Shown piece after piece: positions 10,169 through 19,628 of a stretch of 64,000 bases of DNA. The notes beneath the pieces are model-generated. The model did not search any database. It was not told the origin of the DNA and was given only the letters and a program-made list of their open reading frames with translations. Both the position numbers and the translations under genes were made by a program. Numbering within the stretch: position 1 is the first letter of the stretch; each line of letters starts with the position of its first letter. The stretch spans positions 62,001 through 126,000 of the forward strand of contig JAJTYR010000002.1 in the NCBI GenBank assembly GCA_021463505.1, in the 5' to 3' direction. Source of the stretch: Burkholderiaceae bacterium (GTDB taxonomy: Bacteria; Pseudomonadota; Gammaproteobacteria; Burkholderiales; Burkholderiaceae_E).

Positions 10169-11053
10169 TTACATCGATCTGACCGCCGCCGCCTCGAATG
10201 CGCCGCGTCGGTAGTCGTCGAATGCGCGCCGCAGTTCCTCGGCGGTGTTCATCACGAACGGCCCGTGCTGCGCGATCGGTTCGTTCAACGGCCGCCCCGC
10301 GACGATCAGCACGCGCGCATCGGCGATCGCTTCGATGCAGACTGCATGGGTGCCGTCGTTGGCGAGGATCGCCATGTGTCGGTCGGGGACTTCGGTGCCG
10401 GCGATCCGCGCGCTACCGCGATACGTGCAGGTGAAGGCGTTGTGTCCCGCGGGCAGCGTCTGCGTGAAGCGTGCGCGCGCCGGCAGGTGCACGTCGAGAA
10501 ACAGCGGCTCGGTGTCGGGGCGCGTCACAGCGCCGGCGACGCCGTGGCTTTCGCCGGCGATCACGCGCACGCGCACGCCGCCCTCCGCGGTGAACTCGGG
10601 AATCGCGGCCGGCGCGATGTCGCGATAGCCCGGGGCGATCATCTTGTTGCGCGCCGGCAGGTTGAGCCAGAGCTGGAACCCCTCCATCAGCCCCTGTTCC
10701 TGCTCGGGCAGTTCGGAATGGATCAGGCCGCTGCCCGCGGTCATCCACTGGACGCCACCCGGACCGAGCAGCCCCTCGTTGCCGGCGCTGTCGCGATGGC
10801 GCATGCGCCCGGCGATCATGTAGGTCACCGTTTCGAAGCCGCGGTGAGGGTGGTCGGGGAACCCGCCGATGTAGTCGTCGGGGTTTTCGTTGCGAAACGC
10901 GTCGAGCATCAGGAACGGGTCGAGCCGGCGCTGCAGGTCCTGCGTCAGCACGCGCGTCAGACGCACGCCGGCGCCGTCGGAGGTCGGCACGCCTCGTACC
11001 AGTCGTTCCACCGCGCGCGAGTCCGCGCGGGCCTGTTTCACGGCGTGGTTCAT
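10169..11053 (-). CDS. Pirin family protein
   Basis: Bicupin iron-binding protein, 294 residues. The N-terminal cupin carries the metal ligands in FPDHPHRGFETVTYM and GLIHSE and the pattern GGVQWMTAGSG; the C-terminal pirin domain begins near LFLDVHLPA. Some pirins have quercetinase activity, others bind regulators; substrate not determinable here. The ATG at 11053 is preceded by an AGGAG site about 8 bp upstream, which decides it over a longer reading to 11086. It is transcribed divergently from a LysR regulator at 11218, the usual arrangement for a regulator and its target. Confidence 0.9.
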   Translation of the reverse strand: MNHAVKQARADSRAVERLVRGVPTSDGAGVRLTRVLTQDLQRRLDPFLMLDAFRNENPDDYIGGFPDHPHRGFETVTYMIAGRMRHRDSAGNEGLLGPGGVQWMTAGSGLIHSELPEQEQGLMEGFQLWLNLPARNKMIAPGYRDIAPAAIPEFTAEGGVRVRVIAGESHGVAGAVTRPDTEPLFLDVHLPARARFTQTLPAGHNAFTCTYRGSARIAGTEVPDRHMAILANDGTHAVCIEAIADARVLIVAGRPLNEPIAQHGPFVMNTAEELRRAFDDYRRGAFEAAAVRSM

Positions 11054-11217
11054 GGTCTGCGCTCCTGTGTTCGTGATGGGCGCCACATTCGGGCGGCGAG
11101 CGTCCCGTTCGTCATGGTCAGATCATATTGAATCGGAAACCTCTTCGGAAGACATGGAAACGGATATTATCGGACCATCAGTGGAACAATTGCCGATCGA
11201 ATGAAACTGCCCGCCGC

Positions 11218-12135
11218 ATGAATCCGCACGCCGACGATCTCGTCCTGTTCGCGCGCGTGGTCGAGGCCGGCAGTTTTTCGCGCGCCGCCGAGCGCTGCGG
11301 CCTGCCCAAGGCCACCGTGTCGCGGCGCATCAGCGCGCTCGAAGCGGCGCTGGGCGAGCGGCTGATGACCCGCACCACGCGTCAACTGGCGATCACCGAA
11401 TTCGGCGAGCGCATCCTCGAGCATGCGCGCCGCCTGCTCGACGAAACCGAGGCTGCCAGTGCGCTGGCCCAGCATCGCCAGGCCACGCCGCAAGGCACGC
11501 TGCGGGTGTCGCTGCCGCCGGGTTTTCTCGAGGAACTCGAACTGGTGCCTTTCCTGATCGAGTTCGCCGAGCGCCATCCCGAAGTCAGGCTGCAACTGGA
11601 CATCTCGCCGCGCCGCGTCGACGTGGTCGCCGAGCGCTTCGATCTCGCGGTACGTGTGGCCGCGCGCCTGCCCGACGATGCCACGCTGGTTGCGCGCCGG
11701 ATGATCGATCTCGAACGCGGCCTGTATGCGAGCCCCGCCTATCTCGCGCGTCGCGGCCGCCCGGCCACACCCGGGCAACTGCGCGGGCACACCGCGCTGC
11801 CGCTGGTCGCCAGCGACGGGGAGCTTCAGCCCTGGCGGCTGGCGCGTGAAGGCGAGCACTGGGAGGGATTGCCGCCAGGGCAGCTGGCGGTCAACTCGAT
11901 CGGGCTGATCTGCACGCTGGCCACGCACGGCATGGGCGTGGCCGGTCTTCACGAGCGCGCCGCCGGCGCGCTCGTTGCCCGGGGACTGCTCGAGCGTGTG
12001 CTGCCCGGCTGGCGCCTGCCGACGATGACCGTCTGGGGCGTGATGCCGGGGCGCCGCCTGCTGCCGGCGCGCACGCGTGCGTTCGTCGACATGCTCGCAA
12101 CGGCTCTCACGGTGACAGGAGCACGCGATGACTGA
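11218..12135 (+). CDS. LysR family transcriptional regulator
   Basis: 305 residues. An N-terminal winged HTH (DLVLFARVVEAGSFSRAAERCGLPKATVSRR) of the CrgA/AaeR-like subgroup is followed by an effector-binding domain (GTLRVSLPPGF, FDLAVRVAARLPDD). I start at the ATG at 11218, which gives the normal N-terminus; a further 30 in-frame codons upstream look unrelated. It is divergent from the pirin gene with a 164-bp AT-richer gap, so pirin is the likely target, with repression in the absence of an oxidant or electrophile as in related regulators (inference). Its 3' end overlaps the start of glutathione reductase by 8 bp. Confidence 0.87.
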   Translation: MNPHADDLVLFARVVEAGSFSRAAERCGLPKATVSRRISALEAALGERLMTRTTRQLAITEFGERILEHARRLLDETEAASALAQHRQATPQGTLRVSLPPGFLEELELVPFLIEFAERHPEVRLQLDISPRRVDVVAERFDLAVRVAARLPDDATLVARRMIDLERGLYASPAYLARRGRPATPGQLRGHTALPLVASDGELQPWRLAREGEHWEGLPPGQLAVNSIGLICTLATHGMGVAGLHERAAGALVARGLLERVLPGWRLPTMTVWGVMPGRRLLPARTRAFVDMLATALTVTGARDD

Positions 12136-13525
12136 ACCGGTCGACCTCTTCGTGATCGGCGGCGGCTCCGGGGGCGTGCGCGCTGCCCGGATTGCGGCCG
12201 GCCACGGCGCGCGGGTCGCGCTGGCCGAGGAATACCGCTACGGCGGCACCTGTGTGATCCGCGGCTGCGTACCCAAGAAGCTGCTGGTGCTGGCCAGCCG
12301 GTTCTGCGACGAGTTCGCGCGCGCGGCCGACTTCGGCTGGACGCCGGTGGATGCGCGCTTCGACTGGACGGCGCTGCGCGTGGCGAAGGACCGCGAGCTT
12401 GCGCGGCTCGAAGGCTTGTATCGCGACGGGCTGGCGCGTGCCGGCGTGCGTGCGATCGCTTCGCGGGCGAGCCTCGAAGGGCCTGACACGGTACGGCTGT
12501 CGGCGACCGGTGAATGCGTGCGTGCGCGCCGCGTGCTGATCGCCACCGGAGGCTTGCCGCTGCGCCCCGACATCCCGGGCGCCGAACTGGCGATCACCTC
12601 GAACGAGGTGTTCGACCTGCCGTCGTTGCCCGCGCGCATGGTGATCGAGGGCGGCGGCTTCATCGCGGTCGAGTTCGCCTGTCTGCTGCAGCGCCTGGGC
12701 GTGCAGGTGACGCTGGTCTATCGCGGCGACCTCGTGCTGCGCTGCTTCGACGACGACCTGCGCCGTCACCTCGATGCGGCGATGCGCGAAGCCGGCATCG
12801 TGATCCGCACCGGCGAGACGATCACCGCGATCGGGCGCCACGGCGGCGGCTTCAGGGTCGCGACCGATCGCGGATCGATCGACACCGACCTCGTGATGGT
12901 CGCGATCGGACGCGTGCCGAACACGCAGGGGCTGGGCCTGGAGCGTGCCGGCGTGGCGCTCGACGAACGCGGGGCGATCCGCGTCACGCCCGATTCGCGC
13001 ACCACGGCCGCAAACGTGTGGGCGGTCGGTGACGTGACCGACCGGGTAGCGCTCACGCCGGTGGCGATCCGCGAAGGCCACGCGTTTGCCGACAGCGAGT
13101 TCGGCGACACGCGCTGGGTCTGCGATCACGAGGACGTGCCGGTCGCGGTGTTCACCACGCCGGAAATCGGTGCGGTGGGTCTCACCGAGGCGCGGGCGCG
13201 CGAGCGCTTCGCGCGTATCGACGTCTACCGCAGTCGCTTCCGCCCGATGGGCAACGTGCTGTCGGCGCGCGCCGAGCGCATGCTGGTGAAGCTGGTCGTC
13301 GACCGCGACAGCGATCGGGTTCTCGGCGTGCACCTGTGCGGCCCGGATGCGGCCGAGATGATCCAGCTGGCCGCGATCCCGTTGAAGATGGGTGCGACCA
13401 AGCGGCAGTTCGACCGGACCATCGCGGTTCATCCGACCGCCGCCGAGGAACTGGTGACGATGCGCGAACCGGTTGCCGACGATGCCGATGCCCCCGGAAC
13501 CGGCGCCCGATGCACGCTCTGCTGA
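12128..13525 (+). CDS. gor: Glutathione-disulfide reductase
   Basis: NADPH-dependent flavoenzyme regenerating GSH, 465 residues. It shows FAD-binding GGGSGGVRAARIAA, redox-active disulfide GTCVIRGCVPKKL near residues 40-52, NADPH site EGGGFIAVEFACLL with the NADP-type Arg in YRGDLVLR, AVGDVTDR in the second FAD motif, and the C-terminal catalytic HPTAAEELVTMR. The CVIRGC disulfide context is that of the plant/proteobacterial GR class. Its ATG overlaps the LysR 3' end by 8 bp and its own 3' end overlaps the Mrp operon start by 16 bp, so these genes are probably one transcript. Confidence 0.94.
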   Translation: MTEPVDLFVIGGGSGGVRAARIAAGHGARVALAEEYRYGGTCVIRGCVPKKLLVLASRFCDEFARAADFGWTPVDARFDWTALRVAKDRELARLEGLYRDGLARAGVRAIASRASLEGPDTVRLSATGECVRARRVLIATGGLPLRPDIPGAELAITSNEVFDLPSLPARMVIEGGGFIAVEFACLLQRLGVQVTLVYRGDLVLRCFDDDLRRHLDAAMREAGIVIRTGETITAIGRHGGGFRVATDRGSIDTDLVMVAIGRVPNTQGLGLERAGVALDERGAIRVTPDSRTTAANVWAVGDVTDRVALTPVAIREGHAFADSEFGDTRWVCDHEDVPVAVFTTPEIGAVGLTEARARERFARIDVYRSRFRPMGNVLSARAERMLVKLVVDRDSDRVLGVHLCGPDAAEMIQLAAIPLKMGATKRQFDRTIAVHPTAAEELVTMREPVADDADAPGTGARCTLC

Positions 13526-16506
13526 TTCCACTCGTCCTGCCGTTCCTGGGCAGCGCGCTCGTGGCCATCCTGCCGGTGACCGCGCGCAACCGCGCGGCGT
13601 CGCTGGCGGGCGCCGTGGCGCTGGCGGGGGTCGTGGCGCTGGCACTGCAGTATCCGGCGGTCGCCGCGGGCGAGGTGCTGCGCTTCGGGCACGTGTGGCT
13701 GCCGGGCCTCGGCCTGGACTTCGTGGTGCGCGTCGACGGTTTCGCGTGGATGTTCGCGATGCTGGTGCTGGGAATCGGCCTGCTGGTCGTCGTCTATGCG
13801 CGCTACTACATGGCGCCGGGCGACCCGGTGCCGCGCTTCTTCTCGCTCCTGCTCGCGTTCATGGGCTCGATGCTCGGCATCGTGATGTCGGGCAACCTGA
13901 TCCAGCTGGTGATGTTCTGGGAGCTGACCAGCCTGGTGTCGTTCCTGCTGATCGGCTACTGGCACCATCGCCCCGACGCGCGCCGCGGCGCACGGATGAC
14001 GCTGACGATCACCGTCGCCGGCGGTCTGTGCCTGTTCGCGGGCGTGCTCATGCTCGGCGACGTCGTCGGCAGCTACGAGCTCGATCGCGTGCTCGCCTCG
14101 GGCAGCATCGTGCGCGAGCATCCGTGGTACCGGCCGATCCTCGTGCTGGTCGCGCTCGGCGCGCTCACCAAGAGCGCACAGTTCCCGTTCCACTTCTGGC
14201 TTCCACGGGCGATGGCGGCGCCCACTCCGGTGTCGGCCTACCTGCACTCGGCCACGCTGGTGAAGGCGGGCGTGTTCCTGCTGGCGCGTCTGTGGCCGGT
14301 GCTCGCGGGCACGCCCGAGTGGTCGTGGGTGATCGGCGGCGCGGGGCTGGCCACGCTACTGCTGGGCGCCTTCGTCGCGATCTTCCAGCACGATCTGAAG
14401 GGGTTGCTGGCCTATTCGACGCTCAGTCACCTCGGCCTGATCACGCTGCTGCTCGGGATCGGCACGCCGCTGGCGGCCGTCGCGGCGATCTTCCACACGA
14501 TGAATCACGCGACCTTCAAGGCGTCGCTGTTCATGGCCGCCGGCATCGTCGATCACGAGACCGGTACGCGCGACATGCGCCGGCTGAGCGGCCTGTACCG
14601 GATGATGCCGATCACCGCGACACTGGCCACCGTGGCCGCGGCGGCGATGGCCGGCGTGCCGCTGCTCAACGGTTTTCTGTCCAAGGAGATGTTCTTCTAC
14701 GAGGCGGCGCAGGCCGGCTCGGCGCGCGACTACCGCCTGGCGATCGCGGCAACCGCTGCGGGCGTGTTCAGCGTCGCCTATTCGCTGCGCTTCATCGACG
14801 AGGTCTTCTTCGGTCCGCCGCCGCATGGCCTGCCGAAGGCGCCGCGCGAGCCGCCACGCTGGATGCGCTTTCCCGTCGAGCTGCTGGCGCTGGCCTGCCT
14901 GGTGGTCGGCGTGGCTCCGTCGATCACGGTCGGCCCGTTCCTCGATGTCGCCGCCCGCTCGGTGCTCGGCGCCGCGATGCCCGGGTACAGCCTCGCGCTC
15001 TGGCACGGCCTGAACCTGCCGCTGCTGATGAGCGCGATCGCGCTCGTCGGCGGCACCGCGCTGTACCTGCTGCTGCAGCGCACGCTGCGCATCGGCAGCG
15101 TCGCAAAGGTGCCGTTCGTGCATCGCTTCGACGGCCAGCGCCTGTTCGAACGCCTGCTCGACGGCGTCGGGGTCTGGGCGGCGCGGCTCGAGCACGGGCT
15201 CGGCACGGTGCGCCTGCAGCCGCAATTGGCGATCGTGGTCGCGGTGGCGATCGTCGCCGGCGCGCTGCCGCCGGCATTCGGCGGCCTGCAGTGGGGGGAG
15301 GCCCCGCTCACGGCGCTCGATCCGGTGTTCGCGCTGTTGTGGGCGGTGGGCATCGCCTGTGCGATCGGTGCTGCCTGGCAGGCGAAGTTTCACCGGCTGA
15401 TGGCGCTGACATCGATGGGCGGCGCGGGGCTGGTGACCTGCCTGACGTTCGTCTGGCTGTCGGCGCCCGACCTCGCGCTCACCCAGCTGATGGTCGAGAC
15501 GGTGACGATGGTGCTGATCCTGCTCGGCCTGCGCTGGCTGCCGCCGCGTCTCGAGGCGCGTGACGCGCGGGCGCGGCCGTCGCTGCGTGAACGCGTGCGG
15601 CGTGCGCGCGACGTCGCGCTCGCGATCGGCGCCGGTGCCGGCGTGGCCGCGCTCGCCTGGGCGGTGCTGACGCGGCCGTTCCCGCAGAGCCTGGCGTCGT
15701 TCTACCTGCAGCGCTCGCTGCCCGAGGGCGGCGGCGCGAACGTGGTGAACGTGCTGCTGGTCGACTTCCGCGGCTTCGATACGCTGGGCGAGATCACGGT
15801 GCTCGGCATCGTCGCGCTTTCGGTCTATGCATTGTTGCGGCGCTTTCGCCCCGACCCGCAGAGCGTCGCCATCCCGGTGCAGCAGTCGGGCGAGCCCGCG
15901 CCGGCCGGCGAGGCTGCACGTCCGGGCGCCGACGCCGCCAGCGGCTACCTGATGGTGCCGGCGGTCTTCGTACGGCTGCTGTTTCCGATCATGACGGTGA
16001 TCTCGATCTTCTTCTTCGTGCGCGGCCACGACCAGCCGGGCGGGGGCTTCGTGGCCGGGCTGATCCTGGCCGTGGCGATCATCCTGCAGTACATGGTGGG
16101 CGGCGCGGTGTGGGTGGAGAATCACCTGAAGCTCTTTCCGCGGCGCCTGCTCGCGATCGGCCTGCTGGTGGCGGCGGCAACGGGAATCGGGTCCTGGCTG
16201 TTCGGTTACCCGTTCCTCACCAGTCACACTGCGCATCCGCTGCTGCCCGGCGGCGTGGCGCTGCCCAGCGCGTTCCTGTTCGATCTCGGCGTCTACATCC
16301 TGGTGGTCGGCGCCACCGCGGTCATCCTGCTCGCGCTGGCGCACCAGTCGGTGCGCAGCCATCGCGCCGTACGGGCGGCCGGGGCGGCCGGGGTGGACGC
16401 CCCGGCGCCCGGCGCCGTCGGCGAGACGTCCGCCGCGACCTTCGGCGCATCGTTCGGCGCGCCCTTCGGCGTGGATCGTCACGCAGGGCGGCAGCCGTGG
16501 AGCTGA
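13510..16506 (+). CDS. mrpA: Mrp-type Na+/H+ antiporter subunit A, fused A+B
   Basis: Large multi-pass inner-membrane subunit, about 998 residues, related to NuoL. The NuoL-like core holds the conserved Glu region MFWELTSLVSFLLIGYWH, then FPFHFWLPRAMAAPTPVSA and HDLKGLLAYSTLSHLG. A MrpA-specific C-terminal part follows (LTQLMVETVTMVLILLGLRW). The last 180 residues (VFVRLLFPIMTVISIFFFV, GGGFVAGLILA) are a complete MrpB module, so A and B are one polypeptide, as in group-2 (Pha-type) systems. The ATG at 13510 lies inside gor. The complex exports Na+ (or K+) for protons and supports alkaline pH and salt tolerance. Confidence 0.92.
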   Translation: MHALLIPLVLPFLGSALVAILPVTARNRAASLAGAVALAGVVALALQYPAVAAGEVLRFGHVWLPGLGLDFVVRVDGFAWMFAMLVLGIGLLVVVYARYYMAPGDPVPRFFSLLLAFMGSMLGIVMSGNLIQLVMFWELTSLVSFLLIGYWHHRPDARRGARMTLTITVAGGLCLFAGVLMLGDVVGSYELDRVLASGSIVREHPWYRPILVLVALGALTKSAQFPFHFWLPRAMAAPTPVSAYLHSATLVKAGVFLLARLWPVLAGTPEWSWVIGGAGLATLLLGAFVAIFQHDLKGLLAYSTLSHLGLITLLLGIGTPLAAVAAIFHTMNHATFKASLFMAAGIVDHETGTRDMRRLSGLYRMMPITATLATVAAAAMAGVPLLNGFLSKEMFFYEAAQAGSARDYRLAIAATAAGVFSVAYSLRFIDEVFFGPPPHGLPKAPREPPRWMRFPVELLALACLVVGVAPSITVGPFLDVAARSVLGAAMPGYSLALWHGLNLPLLMSAIALVGGTALYLLLQRTLRIGSVAKVPFVHRFDGQRLFERLLDGVGVWAARLEHGLGTVRLQPQLAIVVAVAIVAGALPPAFGGLQWGEAPLTALDPVFALLWAVGIACAIGAAWQAKFHRLMALTSMGGAGLVTCLTFVWLSAPDLALTQLMVETVTMVLILLGLRWLPPRLEARDARARPSLRERVRRARDVALAIGAGAGVAALAWAVLTRPFPQSLASFYLQRSLPEGGGANVVNVLLVDFRGFDTLGEITVLGIVALSVYALLRRFRPDPQSVAIPVQQSGEPAPAGEAARPGADAASGYLMVPAVFVRLLFPIMTVISIFFFVRGHDQPGGGFVAGLILAVAIILQYMVGGAVWVENHLKLFPRRLLAIGLLVAAATGIGSWLFGYPFLTSHTAHPLLPGGVALPSAFLFDLGVYILVVGATAVILLALAHQSVRSHRAVRAAGAAGVDAPAPGAVGETSAATFGASFGAPFGVDRHAGRQPWS

Positions 16507-16838
16507 TCGTCGCGATCGCCATCGGCGTGCTGGTCGGCGCCGGCGTGTGGCTGGTGCTGCGTCCGCGCACCTTCCAGGTGATCGTCGGGCTGTCGCTGAT
16601 TTCCTACGGCGTCAACCTGTTCATCTTCGCGATGGGTCGGCTGAAGATCGACCGGGTGCCGATCGTCGGCCCCGGTGCGCTCGATCCGGCGCGCCATGCC
16701 GATCCGCTGCCGCAGGCGCTGGTGCTGACGGCGATCGTGATCGGCTTCGCGATGACCGCGCTGTTCCTCGTGCTGCTGCTGGCACTGCGCGGTTTCAGCG
16801 GCACCGACCACGTCGACGGCGAGGAGCCGCCCGAATGA
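16497..16838 (+). CDS. mrpC: Mrp antiporter subunit C
   Basis: 113-residue NuoK-like membrane subunit with three predicted helices. Conserved strings are GVWLVLRPRTFQVIVGLSLISYGVNLFIF, DPLPQALVLTAIVIGFA and a short acidic tail. GTG start at 16497 overlaps the mrpA end by 10 bp. Its TGA overlaps the mrpD ATG in an ATGA. Confidence 0.92.
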   Translation: MELIVAIAIGVLVGAGVWLVLRPRTFQVIVGLSLISYGVNLFIFAMGRLKIDRVPIVGPGALDPARHADPLPQALVLTAIVIGFAMTALFLVLLLALRGFSGTDHVDGEEPPE

Positions 16839-18496
16839 TGCGCTGGGTCGACCACCTGATCGTGGCGCCGATCGTGTTGCCGCTGCTGGCCGGGGCGCTG
16901 CTGGTGCTGGTCGACGAGCGCCGCCACCGTCTGAAATTCGCGATCAGCCTGGTCGCCGTGCTCGGTCTGGTGGCGGCGGCGTTCGCGCTGGTGGCGCTGG
17001 CGCATGGGCGGCCCGACGGCTGGCAGGGCGAGGTCGGCATCTACCTCGCGGCCAACTGGCCGGTGCCGTTTGGCATTGCGCTGGCGGCCGACCGGTTGTC
17101 GGCGCTGATGGTGCTGCTGAGCGCGCTGCTTGGGCTGGCGTCGCTGGTGTTCTCCCAGGCGCGCTGGACGCGCGCCGGGGTCCACTTCCACGCACTGTTC
17201 CAGTTCCTGTTGATGGGGCTCTGCGGGGCCTTCCTCACTGCGGACCTGTTCAACCTGTTCGTGTTCTTCGAGGTGCTGCTGGCCGCGTCCTACGGGCTGG
17301 TGCTGCACGGCTCCGGCCCGCTGCGCGTGGCAGCCGGCCTGCACTACGTGGCGGTCAATCTGCTGGCCTCGTCGCTGTTCCTGATCGGCGTGGCGATGAT
17401 CTACGCCGTGACCGGCACGCTGAACATGGGCGATCTGGCGCGGCTGCTGCCCGGACTTGCGCCGCAGGACCGGCCGTTGTTCGAGGCGGGCGCCGCGGTG
17501 CTCGGCGTGGCGTTCCTCGTCAAGAGTGCGATGTGGCCGCTGGCCTTCTGGCTGTCGCCGGCCTATTCGGCGGCGAGCACCCCGGCCGCTGCGATCTTGG
17601 CGATCATGACCAAGGTCGGGGTCTACGCGATCCTGCGCCTGTGGTTGCTGCTGTTCGCCGACGCGGCCGGCGGCTCGGCCGGTTTCGGCCGCGACTGGCT
17701 GCTCTACGGCGGCATGGCGACGATCGGCTTCGCCGCGATCGGGATGCTGGCGGCGCAGGATCTGCGGCGGCTGGCGAGCCACAGCGTGATCATGTCCTCG
17801 GGCACGCTGCTGGCCGCGATCGCGTTCGACCATCCGGCGGTGCTGGCCGGCGCGCTCTACTACCTGGTCAGTGCGAGCTTCGCCGCGAGCGCGTTGTTCC
17901 TGCTGATCGAACTGGTCGAGCGCAGCCGCGGGTTCGGCTCGGGCGTGCTGGCGGTGACGCTCGAGGCGCTCGAAGCGCAGGGGGCGTTGCACGCAGGGCC
18001 CGCCATCGCCACCGACGAACAGGAGGATTCCGGCGTCGTGATCCCGGCCGCGATGGCTTTTCTCGGCGCCGGCTACATCGGCTGCGCGCTGCTGATCGCG
18101 GGCCTGCCGCCGCTTTCCGGTTTTGTCGCCAAGTTCGCGTTGCTCGCCGGTGTGCTCGATGCGCACGGCGCGCATGCGCCGGACGGCACTGCACCGGTGG
18201 CGTGGACGATGCTGGGCCTGGTGGTCGCCTCCGGGCTCGCGGCGGCGATCGCGGCGATGCGCATCGGCATCCGCACGTTCTGGGTCCAGATCCGGCAGGC
18301 GCCGCCGAGATTGCGCGTGATCGAGGCGATGCCGGTGGCTGCGCTGCTGCTGGTCTGCGTCGCGATCACGATCCAGGCGGGGCCGGTGATGCGCTACGTG
18401 GAGGCCGCGGCCGTCGGCGCGCAGCGCAGCGGCCCGTACCCCGACACGGTGATCGGCGCGCCGCGCGTTCCTGCGCGTGGCGCGGCGCAACCATGA
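16835..18496 (+). CDS. mrpD: Mrp antiporter subunit D
   Basis: NuoN/NuoM-like proton-translocating subunit, 553 residues with about 14 helices. Features are the Glu-bearing helix LFNLFVFFEVLLAASYGLVLHG, the Lys helix AFLVKSAMWPLAFWLSPAY with STPAAAILAIMTKVGVYA, and an antiporter-type C-terminus. There is a hydrophilic insert (LEAQGALHAGPAIATDEQED) near residue 380 that is unusual but seen in Pha-type D subunits. Starts at the ATG overlapping the mrpC stop; ends 4 bp into mrpE. Confidence 0.92.
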   Translation: MMRWVDHLIVAPIVLPLLAGALLVLVDERRHRLKFAISLVAVLGLVAAAFALVALAHGRPDGWQGEVGIYLAANWPVPFGIALAADRLSALMVLLSALLGLASLVFSQARWTRAGVHFHALFQFLLMGLCGAFLTADLFNLFVFFEVLLAASYGLVLHGSGPLRVAAGLHYVAVNLLASSLFLIGVAMIYAVTGTLNMGDLARLLPGLAPQDRPLFEAGAAVLGVAFLVKSAMWPLAFWLSPAYSAASTPAAAILAIMTKVGVYAILRLWLLLFADAAGGSAGFGRDWLLYGGMATIGFAAIGMLAAQDLRRLASHSVIMSSGTLLAAIAFDHPAVLAGALYYLVSASFAASALFLLIELVERSRGFGSGVLAVTLEALEAQGALHAGPAIATDEQEDSGVVIPAAMAFLGAGYIGCALLIAGLPPLSGFVAKFALLAGVLDAHGAHAPDGTAPVAWTMLGLVVASGLAAAIAAMRIGIRTFWVQIRQAPPRLRVIEAMPVAALLLVCVAITIQAGPVMRYVEAAAVGAQRSGPYPDTVIGAPRVPARGAAQP

Positions 18497-18981
18497 GGCG
18501 CTGGCTGTCCGCGCCGGCGCTGTCGGCCTTCCTGGCCGTGATGTGGCTCGTGCTGGCCCAGAGTCTCGCGCCCGCGCACCTGCTGCTCGCGCTGCTGCTG
18601 GGCCTGTGGGTGCCGCATGCGACGCGGCGCATGCGCCCGCTGCAACCGCGGCTGCGCCGCCCCGGGGTGATGCTGCGGCTGTTCGCGGTGGTGTTGTTCG
18701 ACATCGTGCGCTCGTGCATCCAGGTCTCGACGATCATCCTCGGCAAGCCGGCGCGGCGCGAACGCTCGGGTTTCATGAGTCTGCCGCTCGACCTGCGCGA
18801 CCCGCACGGACTCGCGGTGCTGTCGGCGATCATCAACTCGACGCCCGGCACGGTGTGGGCCGAGTTGAGTGCCGACCGGCAACGGCTGACGATTCACGTG
18901 CTCGACCTGCACGACGAGCAGTGGTGGGTCGACACGATCAAGAACCGCTACGAGAAACCGCTCAGGGAGATCTTCGAATGA
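18493..18981 (+). CDS. mrpE: Mrp antiporter subunit E
   Basis: 162-residue small subunit: two membrane helices near the N-terminus (AFLAVMWLVLAQSL, HLLLALLLGLWVP). A cytoplasmic domain follows with PGTVWAELSADRQRLTIHVLD and the family ending near WWVDTIKNRYEKPL. It overlaps its neighbours by 4 bp at each end, typical of tightly coupled Mrp operons. Confidence 0.9.
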   Translation: MRRWLSAPALSAFLAVMWLVLAQSLAPAHLLLALLLGLWVPHATRRMRPLQPRLRRPGVMLRLFAVVLFDIVRSCIQVSTIILGKPARRERSGFMSLPLDLRDPHGLAVLSAIINSTPGTVWAELSADRQRLTIHVLDLHDEQWWVDTIKNRYEKPLREIFE

Positions 18982-19256
18982 CCACGGCACTGCAGTTCGC
19001 GATCGGTTTCCTGCTGGCCTGCCTCGGCCTGGCGACCGTGCTCGCGACGATCCGGCTGTTCCGCGGGCCGGCGGCGCAGGACCGCGTGATGGCGCTCGAC
19101 ACACTGTACCTGTGCGCGATGCTGATCACGTTGACCCTCGGGATGCGCTTCGGCAATCCGCTGTATTTCGAAGTGGCGTTGCTGATCGCGCTGGTCGGCT
19201 TCGTCGGGTCGATCGCGATGGCCAAGTTCCTGTTGCGTGGCGAGGTGATCGAATGA
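18978..19256 (+). CDS. mrpF: Mrp antiporter subunit F
   Basis: 92-residue subunit with three helices and the family pattern RLFRGPAAQDRVMALDTLY, then FEVALLIALVGFVGSIAMAKF. It is related to the bile-acid/Na+ exclusion protein MnhF. Start ATG 18978 overlaps the mrpE stop and its stop overlaps mrpG. Confidence 0.92.
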   Translation: MTTALQFAIGFLLACLGLATVLATIRLFRGPAAQDRVMALDTLYLCAMLITLTLGMRFGNPLYFEVALLIALVGFVGSIAMAKFLLRGEVIE

Positions 19257-19591
19257 ACGCCGCTGCGTTGCCGCCGTGGGCCGCGATTCCGGTCGTGCTG
19301 CTGCTGCTGCTCGCCGGCAGCCTGGTGGTGATCGGGGCGCTCGGCCTGCTGCGCCTGTCGAACTTCTACCAGCGCGGTCACGCGACGGCGATGGTCAACA
19401 CGCTCGGCGCCGGTTGCGTGTTGATCGCATCGATGCTCTATTTCAGCGCGAGCGGGGCGCGCCCGGTGATCCACGAATTGCTGATCACCGTGTTCGTGCT
19501 GCTCACGTCGCCGGTCACCGCGATGCTGCTGATGCGCGCCGCGGTCCATCGCGACCGGCGCAGCCGGCGCAACGACGTGCCGGCGCACTGA
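19253..19591 (+). CDS. mrpG: Mrp antiporter subunit G
   Basis: 112-residue NuoJ-like small subunit, last of the operon. It shows VIGALGLLRLSNFYQRGHATA, a glycine-rich second helix, and LLTSPVTAMLLMRAA. With A/B fused, the operon is the complete six-gene group-2 set A-C-D-E-F-G in canonical order. Confidence 0.92.
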   Translation: MNAAALPPWAAIPVVLLLLLAGSLVVIGALGLLRLSNFYQRGHATAMVNTLGAGCVLIASMLYFSASGARPVIHELLITVFVLLTSPVTAMLLMRAAVHRDRRSRRNDVPAH

Positions 19592-19628
19592 CCGCGGATC
19601 GAAACCGGGCCTGCACGGAGAACGACAC

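Noticed and set aside
14356-16482. 708-codon frame antisense to mrpA
   Set aside because: Hydrophilic composition mirrors the hydrophobic membrane gene on the plus strand; no family motif.
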